Part shown: positions 47,336 to 59,040 of the stretch, one piece after another | Layout of the letters: every line of letters begins with the position of its first letter | How positions within the stretch are numbered: position 1 is the first letter of the stretch | NCBI GenBank assembly: GCA_027943335.1 | Contig: BSBK01002086.1 | Span: forward strand, 827,001-891,000 | Length of the DNA: 64,000 nt | Origin: Chamaecyparis obtusa | Lineage: Eukaryota; Streptophyta; Pinopsida; Cupressales; Cupressaceae | Direction: 5' to 3' | Translations under genes and position numbers: made by a program | Notes under the pieces: generated by a model | What the model was told of the DNA's origin: nothing | Databases searched by the model: none | What the model saw: the letters and a program-made list of their open reading frames with translations, nothing else

Positions 47336-48440
47336 ATGGTGGATAGAGTATTAATTGAGCAACATGTTTTGAAGTTGTGATGGTACGGGGGTAGAAAGAC
47401 AATGTTTTTAAGGTGACATATGGTTTTGTATCTGCATCAATTGTTGAACAAGGTGGTTGGGTGGTGAAGATGGAGTCTACGATCACCTTGTTTAATGAAC
47501 ACCAACAATAGGGCTTTTTTGGCCTGGTAACGAAACAATGACTGAAAAGATTATTCAAATGCAAGCGGCAAGATGTGATAATGGTGGCCCTCGATTTGTT
47601 GGGCAAGAGGCTTAATGAGGCCAAGCATTGGTACAAGTTAAACTTGGATATCATTACCTTAGTGCTTGCATAAGGATCGGAGATTTCTGAGAACGAAGAA
47701 ACAATCAAGTGGGTTTTGCACTCTTTGTTTGATGAGGATTTGTTGGGTGGTTTGGACTCAGTTTTCAAATGGGTGGTTTAAGGTGTAGGGTTTTACATCT
47801 CCGAAGGAATTGAGGATCTAGTGGAGGCAAAAAAAGGGATCATTTCCTTTGTGCACTAGCTAGGTTGTGTAGACAGGGATGATTATCGCATGAAGGTGTT
47901 GACGGCATGGGAGGATCTCAAATTGGCCCTTTGATGACGAGAATTCGAAGTGAACCAACTAATGGAGGTGGTGGAGGTCAAGTCGAGCGTTCTAAGAAGG
48001 TGTAGGACGAAGAGGGCTCCTCGAGCCGGTCCTAGCAAAGCAAAGGTAAAGAAGGAAAACAATGAGGGGCAATAGAGTTGCAGAATGGAATGGGTTCTTT
48101 TTGTTGTTGTTATGGATTACAATTTTTGTCAATGTCAACTGTAACTAAGTTGCAAAGGCATTAAAATGTACTATCTCCTTTTGATATGTTTTCAACAACT
48201 TGGAAATGTAAAGTGCCAAAAGCTCTTGTGTGTTTTTTGGGAGTAGTGGTAAGGTTGGGTGTTTGTGTCATGTAATGTGAAGGTGGAAACATCTTTTTGG
48301 GCTGAAAGAGTGTATCAGGGGTGGAGTCTTTTGGGTGATTTTTGGGCGGAGATCGGGTGGTTTTCGTTGGAAAACTTTAATTTTCAAACTACATGATGTA
48401 AACTCTTTATTTATATATTAATAAAATCATAATTATTACC
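47336..48440 (+). pseudogene. Unidentified degenerate reading frame and its 3' tail
   Basis: From ATG 47336 (MVDRVLIEQHVLK), with one frame change near 47380, a frame continues to TAG 48075: VIMVALDLLGKRLNEAKHWY, ISENEETIKWVLHSLFDEDL, YRMKVLTAWEDLKLAL, and a basic end RRCRTKRAPRAGPSKAKVKK. It has about seven internal stops. The DNA is GC-richer than its flanks. The following sequence to 48440 ends in AATAAAATCATAATTATT, suggesting a polyadenylated transcript end. No family was recognised; it may be an ORF of the same LINE-like insert as 46821-47069. Confidence 0.4.
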
Positions 48441-48617
48441 GACCCAAAAACACACACATTATAAATAGAAATGATTCCTTTATTTAATTCAAGTCATTTC
48501 ACAAATATGGAGCCGCCCATTCATAAAATTTTCACACCACTATATCTAATTAAAATGTGCCTCAAGAATATTAAACTAGTGACATGGCAACATGACTTGG
48601 CACATGTCAACATGTGA

Positions 48618-48790
48618 AGTAGATAGGCAGACAGCTTAAGCAGACATCCAACCAACTCAAGTAGACACCCAAGTAGCTCAACTAGACAACCAACCAACTC
48701 AAGCACGAAACTGAGTAGCTCAAGTAGGTAACCAAGTAGCTCAACCACGCAACCAAGCAGCTCAAGCAAACAATCAGGCAACTCAATCCA
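48618..48790. repeat. 21-bp minisatellite
   Basis: About eight units of 20-21 bp built around CAAGTAGCTCAA and CAACCAACTCAA. Because the period is three times seven, the minus frame reads as a Leu-rich heptad repeat (LLELLGCL...). There is no evidence that this frame is a gene. Confidence 0.85.
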
Positions 48791-48839
48791 ATTCTCTATT
48801 ACTTAGAATAATCCTCCAAAATTTATACGACCTTGATCA

Positions 48840-49345
48840 TCAACCTTTGACATCAATGATAACATATTCAACACCTTTATCATTTTCGTCCTTTGAGAGA
48901 CTCACAACCCTTCAGAATTGTCTCTCTTTGAATGTCACAACCCTTCATAATTACAACCCTTTTGAAGAATTACAATCCTTTGAAAGATTTACAACCATTC
49001 ATCATTGCTGCCCTTTGAAATAGTCCTTTCCTTATTTTCTTCCCATTCCTTTCTTTCTCTATTAATTCTTCTTTATATCCTATGCTCCCCTCTTCCTTCC
49101 TTCCTCCATATCCCTTTCAAATGAACTCTCCTCGCTTTTACATCTTATGTTGAGGGAGTCACAACTCTTCTTTATGTATCTCTTGACCTTTTATTAACTT
49201 AATTAACTTGTAGTTATATTATATTATATTTTGTTATTATTTATCTATCTATTTTAATTATATTTTGTTATTATTTATCTATCTATTTTAATTTTATTAT
49301 TATTATTTATTATTAAATCCTATTTCAAAAAGGGAACATTACAGT
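48840..49345 (-). mobile_element. LTR fragment (5' part of the minus-strand 3' LTR)
   Basis: Ends on plus in AGGGAACATTACA at 49345, i.e. on minus starts TGTAATGTTCCC, mirroring the GGGAACATCACA end at 44250. Read on minus, TTGGGAAAGGTAGAC (49346-49360) just before it looks like a polypurine tract. Inside, TATCTATCTATTTTAATT repeats near 49240 and 49275. Confidence 0.65.
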
Positions 49346-49843
49346 CTACCTTTCCCAAAATTGCTTGTCCTCAAGCAATGCTAAATTTTCTACAAATCTT
49401 TCAATGTGAGTAGCTTCTGCTCCGCAACTCTGATATTAATTATTGCATTGAGGATTTGCAAGATTTGAAATTTTAATACAAGTTTTCTTTCATCTTCTAG
49501 AGAAAAAATCAAGGCCATCTTTGTAATGGCATCAAAACTGATTTGGATTGACCAATGTTTGCCAATAAATTCATATCTTTGGATTCATTCTAGTTATTCT
49601 CTTATTCTGGAACAACCTAAAGTAGAACCATACATGGAGCATACACTTGAAAATACAAAGTATACACATGAATGTATGAAGACACGAAGCAAACACAAAG
49701 TTGACACATGAATGTATGAAGACACAAATCATACACAAAGTATACACAATACGCGCATTGTTAGATTCCTTCTCATTGACTAGATTGATTACTTGGTTCA
49801 TCTTTTACGTTGCAAGATGGCAAAATCATGCTCTGATAGCATT
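49346..49843 (-). mobile_element. Short internal remnant with primer binding site
   Basis: About 500 bp between the two LTRs, so nearly all coding sequence is deleted. On minus, the left end carries CTTGAGGACAAGCAA, a phrase common at the end of Ty3/gypsy internal regions. The right end (49830-49842) reads TGCTATCAGAGC, close to the initiator-tRNA primer site TGGTATCAGAGC. An 18-bp word with ACACATGAATGTATGAAGAC is repeated at 49664 and 49704. Confidence 0.6.
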
Positions 49844-50568
49844 TGTGATTTCCCCTTCCTAATTTGACCTAGAATCACAATTGCACAAATTAGGGTTAGG
49901 GTTACATCTTATTGAATAAATCTTTCCTCAATAGTATGATCATGAATTTGAATCCTACAATCACAACATGAAAGGCACACACACATAGTTAATCATTAGG
50001 GTTAGTCAAGCTACATTATATTCATAGAGTATAAACACATTGGGGAAGAGACATGATGGGTTTGCCCGAAGCCATTTCTACACCAAGCTTGAGAATGAAT
50101 GTCTACCACAACCCTCTTGCTTGTGGCTTGTACCTGCTTTCCTCAACCATGTCTCGTCTCCCTATAGATAGTTGCCATCTTGTGGCATCGAGTGGAGGTT
50201 GTAAGGGGTTGCTTGACTTTGTAAGTGCCCTCTTTATCCTAGGCTGCAATGGTCCTTCTAGGACAGCCTACATACGAGCTGCTTGCCACCCTTCTCTTAC
50301 ACCTCAGGCCCTCTCTTTTGCAAGGTGGATTTTAGACAATGTGTATATCTATTCTCTATTGCCCTTTTGTGGAGTTGGGCAGAGGTTGTAAGGGGTTACT
50401 TGACTCTGTAAGTGACTTTTTTGTCCTAGGACGCGATGGTCCTTCTAGGACGGCCTACTTACGAGCCCACTCGCCATCAATTTCTTTCACCTCAGGCCCT
50501 TCCTACGAGATGAGTTGTAGACAATCAAGCACATCCTATATTCCACTATGACCATTCATTTAAGCATC
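49844..50568 (-). mobile_element. 5' LTR fragment of the same minus-strand element
   Basis: Starts on plus TGTGATTTCCCC and aligns with 44250-44860. It breaks off at 50568 in CATTTAAGCATCA, where the other copy continues as AATATTATTC. The frames at 50053 and 50339 are LTR sequence, not genes. Confidence 0.7.
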
Positions 50569-50605
50569 ATCTATTTTTTTTAATTGATGTTTGGTAAACT
50601 TTTAA

Positions 50606-50886
50606 TGGGAATCTTCTACAAATAGAGGACACAAATTACAATGATGGTAGTTTATCCAAATTTTGCAGATGGTACATGGACTCCTACAAACAGAGGACAA
50701 ATAATGAATTATAGAGACAAAATTTTATCTAGACACTTCTGCAACTCAGTTGTAGTCAAGGTCCATCAGACATAGAATAATAGCTTAATCAATCCCTCTA
50801 TTTTATAGAACACAAACACATACTCTCGACAGTCAGTGGCATCAATTTAACAATTTCTTTATATCATAAAACATAGACACATACTT
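50606..50886 (-). mobile_element. 3' LTR (outer part) of the gag-protease chromovirus
   Basis: TGGGAATCTTCTAC starts here and at 57505, beside that element's PBS; both copies share AGTTTATCCAAA. Phrases at 50805-50880 (CAGTCAGTGGCATCAATTTAA) recur at 54748-54860, so the LTR continues beyond the nested insert at 50887-54735. Confidence 0.6.
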
Positions 50887-53800
50887 GTTGATGCGAGTTT
50901 TGTTCCACTTACACAACATGCATGACTAAACACTCAATGCTTCGAGAAACATAGAGCATTAAACCCTCTCTTGAATAAAGTCATCTCCCATGCTAAGCTT
51001 TGCAATGAAGATCATGGAATGACTCCAAGGTTCCTTACACTTGTGGATATCTAACTCAGTTGAAATGATGTGATTTGCTGGTTAATCACTTAGGCGGGCT
51101 TACATGTTTCATTCAAGGATGTCAACGTACTTGCACTCCTAAAGATTTGTCTTCACAATGTGCAATAAAAATATATCCGTGATTTACATCACTTCCAACT
51201 TTGCTCTTCAACTCCTACCAAATGGACTAGGACTCCGACTTCAAACTCCACCTAGTGCAAAGCTTCAAAGGATCTCAAATGGTTTTCATATCAACACCTT
51301 CCCCTCAATCCAACTTGGAGTACAAATTAAGGATCTAATGCCAATTGAACTTGAGCGCAACTACTAGATTACCACACAAGGCACCCTTGCATCTACAAGG
51401 AGCTAGTGGCCTAGTTTTATAGAATCCAATCAAACATCCACCAATATCACCACACAATCTACCTTCTTCTACTTTTACTTTAACAACTTTGAAATGAAAT
51501 CCTATTTTAATTGTGGAAGAAGAAACCATGCAATAACACCAAGTGTTCCAACTCAATCACCATGCAAAGCACAACAATGATAAGAAGAGCAATTTTGGCA
51601 TTACTTAAGCAACAATTTTCTTCAATCTTCCCCCTTTTACAAATGAGAGCAAATGGCCTTATATAGAGGCTCAAGTACAATGAATGGCCAAGATTAAGAG
51701 GCAAAAATCTGAAATCAAAGGCCGAGATCAATCCACATAAGCCCTAATTAGGGTTTCCATAATCACCTGCTACAAATATTTAATAACCACCCAATTACAA
51801 TTAAGCACCACCACGTGGGCCAATAGAAAAATTACATTGCCTTCATGGGCCAATAAGAAAATTCACATCCATAACAACCGGATAAAGATCAAAGACAATG
51901 TGGATCAATGAGAAGAGAGCACATGTAGAAGAAGCTAGCTCATCACCTTGGGAATTGTGCTGCTCACTCTTATCCTCTATTTTTGCATTCAATGAACTTG
52001 GACACAATCTTATTAATCCTTTCCATAGGGACACTTGGCATGTTTTTATTGGTTGAGCAAATGGCTCCCACCTCAGCAAACTCATCTAGAAACTTGTTAA
52101 ATACCCTTCTACTTGCTGACGAGAAATCATTTGTTAATCTTTCAATTGTGATGGCTCATCTTCATAATTGCTTCTTCTTGAAATTTCTTCATCTTCTTCG
52201 CCTTGGAGTTTCTTCTTGTCTTAATCTCTTAAGTTGTTCCAAGGAATGAGTTTCAGCCAGCTTTCCTTCATTACTAAATCTTCGTTGGTGTAGGTGGAGG
52301 GTTGACATACCACCAATGCCTTGGTTTTCTAAGCTGCCTCCTTGGATGCCTGATCTTTTCTTTCTTATCTCAATGTCTTGAAGATCTTTCCATCCTTGAT
52401 CACGAACCGAATCTCATCCATGATTTTGTATCATCTTCTTTTTGACAACTTGGGACCACTTGTGATCTTCTTGGTTTTGACGTCCTTCGGTCTCAGTCTT
52501 GTACCTGCTGCCCATATCCATCCTGGGAACATCTTTCTTGCAGTTGGATCGTCCAACTCCTGGCCACCTCCCGTCTTGGCTTGAGGTCCCATCTTTGGAA
52601 TGCTTTCAGCTCCTCCTCCCATGCTAGCTCTGCAACAAAGACATAATCAGTACTGCATTCCACTCTTCATCAAATCTGATATCAAAATCAGAGGTTAGTA
52701 CAAGTCAAGCCATTAAAATCAGAATCTCTGTCATTCATATCAGACTTAGAAATGGACTGATCTTGACTCCATATGCCTTTAAAAACTCTACAAACTGATT
52801 TTCTTTAATGCTAGGAGTTCTACTACAAGTAATGCTAACCTCAACTTATCTAGGCCTAGTCAAAAGGCGCGATTAAGATGTTAAACCAGATCTGATATAC
52901 ATGCCCAAATCTGAAGATAGCAGCTATGTTCAATTTATGTGTCTATGTCTAATGTCTGAGACACAATTTAAATGGCCCATCATCGGATCCTAACTTGTAA
53001 TTGGGTTCAAAATCATGTGACAATGAAGCTGCTAACAGACCTGCAGCAAATCAAAGTGTTCTGAGATGAAGTTCAGACCTGTAGCTGATAGGAAAATAGT
53101 CCTTTTGATAATGATGACTGTTGTTGCTTCATAGTGACTAATGTAATAGGTGTGGTGGCGCTCTTCGATGCCAAGGTGTGCTAAAATGAGGCGGATCTGA
53201 TCTCTGCTCTTCCAAGTTGCAAAAAAAACTCTTATATCTGCCCTGTAAATTCAAAATCCAGCACTCGTTTGTATTTGGAATGGATGAAATGAAGGTTGGG
53301 CTGTTTTACTTATATAGTGGCATCTAGATTTGGGGCCTCCATTTCTCATTAAATGCATTACCTTGAGCTTTGTGTACAAAAAGGCCTTTGATTTAATTGA
53401 CTTGCTGCCTTTGGATATTAATTTTAATGTTTAATTTGCAAAGTTCGAGGTAGTGTTGTAAAATCAAGCCCTGCATTAATCTTTGTGCCCAGATCTGCAT
53501 TAAATCACCCTTCATACCCTTAAATATCATTGAGTTTTGCACCTTGCATTTAGCATTTAAATTTCAATTTGTGATCTCACCTCGATTTTAGTGCCCAACA
53601 TTTAGCATTTAAATTTCAATTAGAGATCTCACCTCGAGTTTAGTGCCCAATATTTAATTGCTTGGGTCGGATTTGGGCTTGAGTGCTTTGATGCAGAGGC
53701 CTTATGAGGCCACATGCTTCATTATATGGGGCCCAAATCAGGTCTGTCCCAAGCCCCAACCCATATGCTATTTTTCAAGGTTGTTTTGCCTAGAATTTTG

Positions 53801-54735
53801 GGCCCAAATCATTAAAAAGGGCCACATGTCTCCTATAGGGCTGCAGCTCACTTTCAAAGGGGATTTGCTATAAATTAGGGGCCCGCTTTTGGCCTCTCAT
53901 TGTGCACGTTATAATAGGACTGGCCCCTTTTTTTAATTTCAATGCTTGGCATCTCATTCATGGGCCCTAAGTATCCATATTTAGACCCTACCGACCTGGT
54001 TTAAGGCTGGAGTAAATACTCCAGCCCCCACACGCTACACATTGGGCAAGGTTTAATTTGGTTTGGATCTGTTTTAAGGGGCCCATACGTTTCATATATT
54101 TGGGGCTGCATGCTTCCACTTTTGTAACAAATTACGAGGCTTCATTTCTCCATTTCAAAGTGCAAGGCTCATCCTTTAAGATTTGAGTTGCAATTCCTAG
54201 GCTTAAGATGATACACAAATTTCATAGGTAGCAAAAGGAGGCTCAGCCCCAAGATGAGACACAAAAATAGAGGCAAGAGAAAGGGCATAGCTCCAAGATG
54301 AGACGAAAATCACATGGGTAGTGAAACATGTCTCAGCTCAAAGATGAAGCAAAACTTGCATGGATAGCAAGTTATGTCCCAGCCCCAAGATGAAACGACA
54401 TTTACATGGGTAGCGAAACACGTGTCAGCTCAAAGATGAAGCATAACTCGCATGGGTAGGAAGGCATGTCTCATCTCTAAAAAAAAAATTTATACTTAGA
54501 CAAATTTATCTTTTCCTAGCCCAACTTCTATTTTCTATTCCATCTCTTAGACTTAACCAAATTTTATCAAACCACTCTCACTTCGATACTTAGCCAATTT
54601 TCTCAATTTTACTCAATTGCAACCTTTCACATCTCAGCCACATGCCAAATTACTCAAAGCAGAACTGCTGACAGCAGTAAGGTAACAAAAGGGGGGGGGG
54701 GTCCTCATCTGCCATGGGGTGGTGTTGTGAAAACC
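50887..54735. mobile_element. Nested insertion inside the LTR, unassigned retroelement DNA
   Basis: Separates two parts of one LTR. A likely minus-strand LTR lies at about 51360-52000 (TATATAAGG near 51662 on minus; after its end, TGGCATTAGATCC near 51340 is a degenerate TGGTATCAGAGCC). A 52-bp duplication lies at 53547-53650. No pol domain was found, and the frames at 51843-52622 and 53658 lack motifs. Boundaries are approximate. Confidence 0.45.
54204..54478. repeat. Minisatellite, unit about 46 bp
   Basis: Six units around CTCCAAGATGAAACG...CATGGGTAGCGAAACATGTCTCAG, with AAGATG at 54204, 54251, 54295, 54341, 54387 and 54433. Confidence 0.85.
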
Positions 54736-55090
54736 TCACAACAATACTCTCAACAGTCAGAGGTGTCAATTTAACAATTCCTATATTTCATAAAACACAG
54801 ATACATACTTTCAACAGTCAGAGGCATCAATTTTAACAATTTCTTTATTTCATAAAACACAGATGCAAGCTTGCGCTGCAGACTCAGCCACAATTACATA
54901 GAGCTGATAATCTCTGCCAAAACTGACGGCTCCTCAATGTCTACGAACAGCACTTCTTTCTCCACATCTCTGTCTCCCCTTTAAACCTGTTCAATCCCTT
55001 CCAGGGGACAAACTGAAAAACTGAATTTCAACAGGATTCCAGTAACTGCCATGAACTACACAAACAAACTACCACAAACAAAATAAACAG
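54736..55090 (-). mobile_element. 3' LTR (inner part) of the gag-protease chromovirus
   Basis: CAACAGTCAGAGG(T/C) phrases and TTTCATAAAACACAGAT repeat here twice (54748 and 54808) and match 50805-50880. On minus, CTGATGCAGGAGCATTGTTC at about 55120 looks like the end of the internal region. The exact LTR start is not fixed. Confidence 0.5.
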
Positions 55091-55306
55091 AAACTAATAA
55101 ACTAAACTAAGAAGGAGAACAATGCTCCTGCATCAGACTCTCCAGGAGACAAAAGAAATCATGTGCTTTTGCACATGAGGACATTAATTAAAACTTATTT
55201 GTCTCTGTTCTATTCTTCTGCCTTCTCCACAATCGTTCTGGAACAACTTTCATGTTCTCTTTAATGAAGTTATAACCATTGTTTACTATGCTCCTCCAAG
55301 CTCTCC

Positions 55307-57465
55307 TCACCCATTCATCCTCATGCAAATCAGTACAAATAATTTCATGCAACTTGAAGAGTCCCACATCTTCAAACTTTTCATTTGTTTCACAAAATCT
55401 TCCATAGTTTGATATAAATCTGCATTTATCATTGCATACTCGTCTTCCTCTATGACCAAACTATTCAACATCAAATCATCATGGAATACAACCTTTTCAA
55501 TAGAACTTCCAAAATCATTACCAAAATCACACACTATTCCGTACTTCTCATCTTTCAACTTGTCAAACGAAAATGAAATATTACCCAACAACGTTACCTC
55601 TTCCTTTTTGCTGCAATAACTTCTTTATCATCAGCTACAAACTTCTGCTTTGCATCCTCCACTGTTCTATTTGTCCTCACACCTCCATCAGCAAGCTTCT
55701 CCATCCACTCCTGTTGTATGGCTACAAATTGTACCCATAAGTTTTCTGCACTCCTTTCCATTTCCATCTCTGTAAATTCTTTATCTTGCATTTGTTTGTC
55801 TTTGTCCTCGTTAATCATTGCTGCTCCAACATGCACTTCTTTCTTATCTACTGTAATCTGGTTATCCTCTTCTCCTGTTGGCTGTACTATGTGCAAATCA
55901 ATATCAAGCACCTCCTTGGTTGCTGTTGCAGCATTGTCTTTCTCTCCACCATCTCCAAACTCTTTCCCACTTATTAACATCACCTTACTATTGCCACAAT
56001 GGCTGCCCTCTTTGGTTCTTGCAAAGGCAACAAGGTATGTTTGACACCATCCTTCTCCAAAGTATAAGTGCTATTTCGTCCATTGTGTATGGCCTTCCAA
56101 TCAAATTGCCAAGGTCTACCAAGCAACATGTGACATGCATCCATGGACATGATATCACACATCACACTATCCTTATAGCTTCCTATTTGAAATTCAGCCA
56201 AAGCTTGCTCATCTACCAACAATTGATGCCCCTTTTGTAACCAAGAGACTTTGTAAGGTGTAGGATGTTTAATCTTCTCAAGACCTAGTTTATCTGCCTT
56301 TAACAGTTACTAGAGTATCAGTACTACTGCTATCTATAATAAGTTTGTAGCACTTAACTTTGCCTTACACCTTGTTTTGAATAAAGCTCTCCTTTGTACT
56401 GGTTCTTGACTTTCCTTTGGTGGCTTCAACATTACTCTTTTTTACAGCAAAGACTCTCCAGACTTGGTTCCTCATTGCGATGAGAAAGTGATCCCACACT
56501 TTCTTGATCTTCTTGCACAATTTGATTTCTCCTTTCAGGCCTTGTTCGTCCTTCTTGTAGAAACTTATGACACTCAACTTTTATGACCAGCATACTGATT
56601 GCACTTAAAACATTTACCCAAGAAACCTCTTACCTTTCCTTGATAACCACCTCTTCTAGATGATCTACCTCCCTTTTTTTGATAGCTTCCTCTTTCTTGA
56701 TTGGCTTCCAATAGAACTACTGGTTCCCTCATTTTGATGTTGCTTCTGTTCTTTATTAGCATACCGTCCTTTTCCTCCATAGCCTCTTCCTCTACCTTTT
56801 TCTTGTTGGCTTTGCTTCCTCATAAACTTCTCCTTTGCCTTAATGGAAAACTAGTAAGTTTCCTCAAGTGATTTAGGTGTCACAAGACTCAAGTCATCTT
56901 GTGAACTATACCTCAAACCATTCAAATATCTTGCGACTTTCTCAATGTCCTCTTCAATATGTCTTGACCGAATTACCAACTTGTAAACTCGTCAGTATAC
57001 TCTTGTACTGACATATCCTTTTGTTTAAGGTTTTACAATCTTTTGAATTCCTTATTCTTATTTCGTCTCTCCAATTGAACACAATCCCACCGCGTTGCAA
57101 TGTGACCTTTGAGTCTCGTACAGGCAAACTTTTAACCCTCTTTTCTTCTGCAACTCCATACTCAAAATGTTTGTCAAGTTCATTAATCCAATCGATGAGT
57201 TCCTCTCCATTGTGACTTCCAGAATAAGTGGAAGCCTCTGCGTTTTGCTTGGATCCTACACTCATGCTCCGCTTGGTTCTACCAGAACATTATCATTGAT
57301 TTGGGGTTCCTCTTCGTTTTCTATGTTACTGCCTGCATCAGTCACCACACCTCTCCTTTGTGCCTGCTCCATGGCATCCAACCTTGCTATAATGTTGTGC
57401 AACATCTCAAATATTCCATCTTCCTAACCTCTTCGACCACCTTTGTTCATTCTTCTTGGTGGCAT
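55307..57465 (-). pseudogene. Gag-protease remnant of a chromovirus-type Ty3/gypsy element
   Basis: ATG at 57465 opens MPPRRMNKGGRRG, a typical chromovirus gag start, followed by EMLHNIIARLDAMEQAQ, then the gag block YSGSHNGEELIDWINELDKH. A zinc-knuckle start CFKCNQYAGHKS lies near 56590, broken by a stop. The protease region (56222-55980) ends with CDIMSMDACHMLLGRPWQFD and TYTLEKDGVKHTLLPL. A Glu/Lys-rich linker (55983-55594) and a last segment (55591-55307, LGNISFSFDKLKDEKYG) follow. RT, RNase H and integrase are absent before the LTR, so pol is deleted. Gag and protease would make and process the particle, but stops and frame changes make it non-functional. Confidence 0.8.
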
Positions 57466-57489
57466 ACTACTCACTCCACAATCAGCTAG

Positions 57490-57499
57490 TCTGATACCA
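57490..57499 (-). promoter_or_regulatory. Primer binding site of the gag-protease chromovirus
   Basis: On minus, TGGTATCAGAC, matching the start of the initiator-tRNA primer site. It lies 25 bp upstream of the gag ATG side and 5 bp from the LTR end at 57505. Confidence 0.7.
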
Positions 57500-57504
57500 A
57501 AAGA

Positions 57505-57572
57505 TGGGAATCTTCTACGAACAAAGGACAAATACCAAATTACAGTGATGGAAGTTTATCCAAAGTTAAAGT
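57505..57572 (-). mobile_element. 5' LTR end fragment of the gag-protease chromovirus
   Basis: Starts TGGGAATCTTCTACGAAC and matches 50606-50665; homology stops near 57570. The rest of this LTR is missing or diverged. Confidence 0.65.
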
Positions 57573-58217
57573 AAAAAAAATTAACAAACAAATGAAAAAT
57601 CCATAAACATACCAAAAAAAACTAACAAAATTTACAAAATTTAACACTTACCTCTTTCAAATGAGTTGAGAAGTCTTGCTATGGACTCCTTGATGCTCTC
57701 AATGCAAACCTATGGCCTCTCGATTGCGATTTGTGGTCTCCTTATGCTCTTCTTCCCTCTTGGTTGCAAACCTATGGCCTCTTGTTTTCCTTCCTCACTC
57801 TCACTTTTCCTCTCTTCTTCTCATAACAAGTAAATAGAATACATTTTAGGGCAAATTAGAAAGCATATCTTTAAAAAAAGAAGGAAAAAACTTATGTTTT
57901 TTTTTGTTTTTAACTTGGCAACAAGTGCCTGCCGCAGCGTGAGTCAGGAAGCTCGGACTCGCGAGTTTTGGCATGACTCGCATGACTCAGTGAGTCATGT
58001 GAGTCATGCTCAAAACTTGCAAGTCTGAGTCGGCGAGTCAGCAGAACTCGCCACGGCTGGCTCGGCTCGCCGATTCGCGTGACTTGCGGCGAGTCTGGGG
58101 ACTTTGGTCTGTAGTGATCTCCTAGGATTGTTATATGCCTTATTGACGATTCTTCAAATCTCTTTGATGAGAATGCATCCGTCATTTTATCTTTACCCAA
58201 CAGGCTAGTAGGATAAG
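57573..58217. other. Unassigned DNA with a GACTCG/CGAGTC-rich tract
   Basis: At 57930-58100 the palindromic words GACTCGCGAGT, TGACTCA, GAGTCATG and CGAGTC recur densely in both orientations. GC content is far above the flanks. Minus frame 57910-58200 runs through it but shows only simple repeats. The left part is A-rich and unassigned. Confidence 0.5.
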
Positions 58218-58230
58218 GGCTCTGATACCA
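58218..58230 (-). promoter_or_regulatory. Primer binding site of a further LTR element
   Basis: On minus TGGTATCAGAGCC, the exact initiator-tRNA site. It stands 2 bp from TGCAATGTCCCC at 58233, the inner end of an LTR. Confidence 0.75.
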
Positions 58231-58232
58231 TT

Positions 58233-59040
58233 TGCAATGTCCCCTTCTTGGGACAATTCTGATTTTTGTCCTAATACAGTAATTCCAACATAGAGAGATA
58301 ACTTCATTATATCACAAATATAAATTTATCTAAAATGATGAAATTTCATTTTAGCATTCAGCTTAGTAATTCTATGAATAATTCTGAAAGGAGAACTCAT
58401 CTTGGTTTCCTGCTATGTCATTACTGATTACAGATCTCTTCCTTATTACTGACTTGTCTTTCTCTTTCTTGGCGTTTTTCGATTCTTTCATGCCCTCCTC
58501 AAATGAAGATCTCTTTTTATATCTCCCCTTGTATAGGGAATCACACCTTGTCATTGCTAATACCATTTTGAAAGGGTTACATTCCTTCATTCTCTTCGCT
58601 GTTTAATAAACAATTATTAATAATTTACCATTGCTTCCCTTTGTTTACAACTTAGTCAGCAAGAATTATAATCACTTCATAATTAAATAGTGAAATAGCT
58701 GCTTTATAAATAATGAGATTGCTGCACTAGTCTTCTCTAATCACAGCCTTTCCCATTTGCCTTATCCCCTTCATGTCTGCAATTGGCATATAATTTATAT
58801 GCCTTTTGTCTTGGAAATGATAGTAAGGTCAGCTAGCCTAGGGTCAACTTTTTATTTCATTGTATATATCATAATACAAAAAGGATGCCCATAGTTATCC
58901 AGTGATCATCTTTTATTATTTGCACTTAAAACCTAGGTTATTTTCTTATTCCTTCATCCGTTCACTTTTAGTGCTGCAATTTGTATTATCCCTAGGCGCG
59001 GCATGACACCATCTTGCTCCCATTATATCAATTCTTGACA
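58233..59040 (-). mobile_element. LTR or LTR fragment next to the primer site
   Basis: The inner end TGCAATGTCCCC (on minus GGGGACATTGCA) is clear; the outer end is not. The sequence includes short CATTCC/AAAGGGTTACA phrases like those in the LTR at 44250. No target duplication could be defined. The right limit is approximate. Confidence 0.45.

Noticed and set aside
50053..50551. Two overlapping plus-strand frames with GRDGPSRTAY repeats
   Set aside because: They are in LTR sequence; the repeat in the frames is the internal LTR duplication also seen near 44570-44760.
55718..56240. Plus-strand frames of 63-120 codons opposite the protease and linker
   Set aside because: They are shadows of the minus-strand gag-protease coding sequence.
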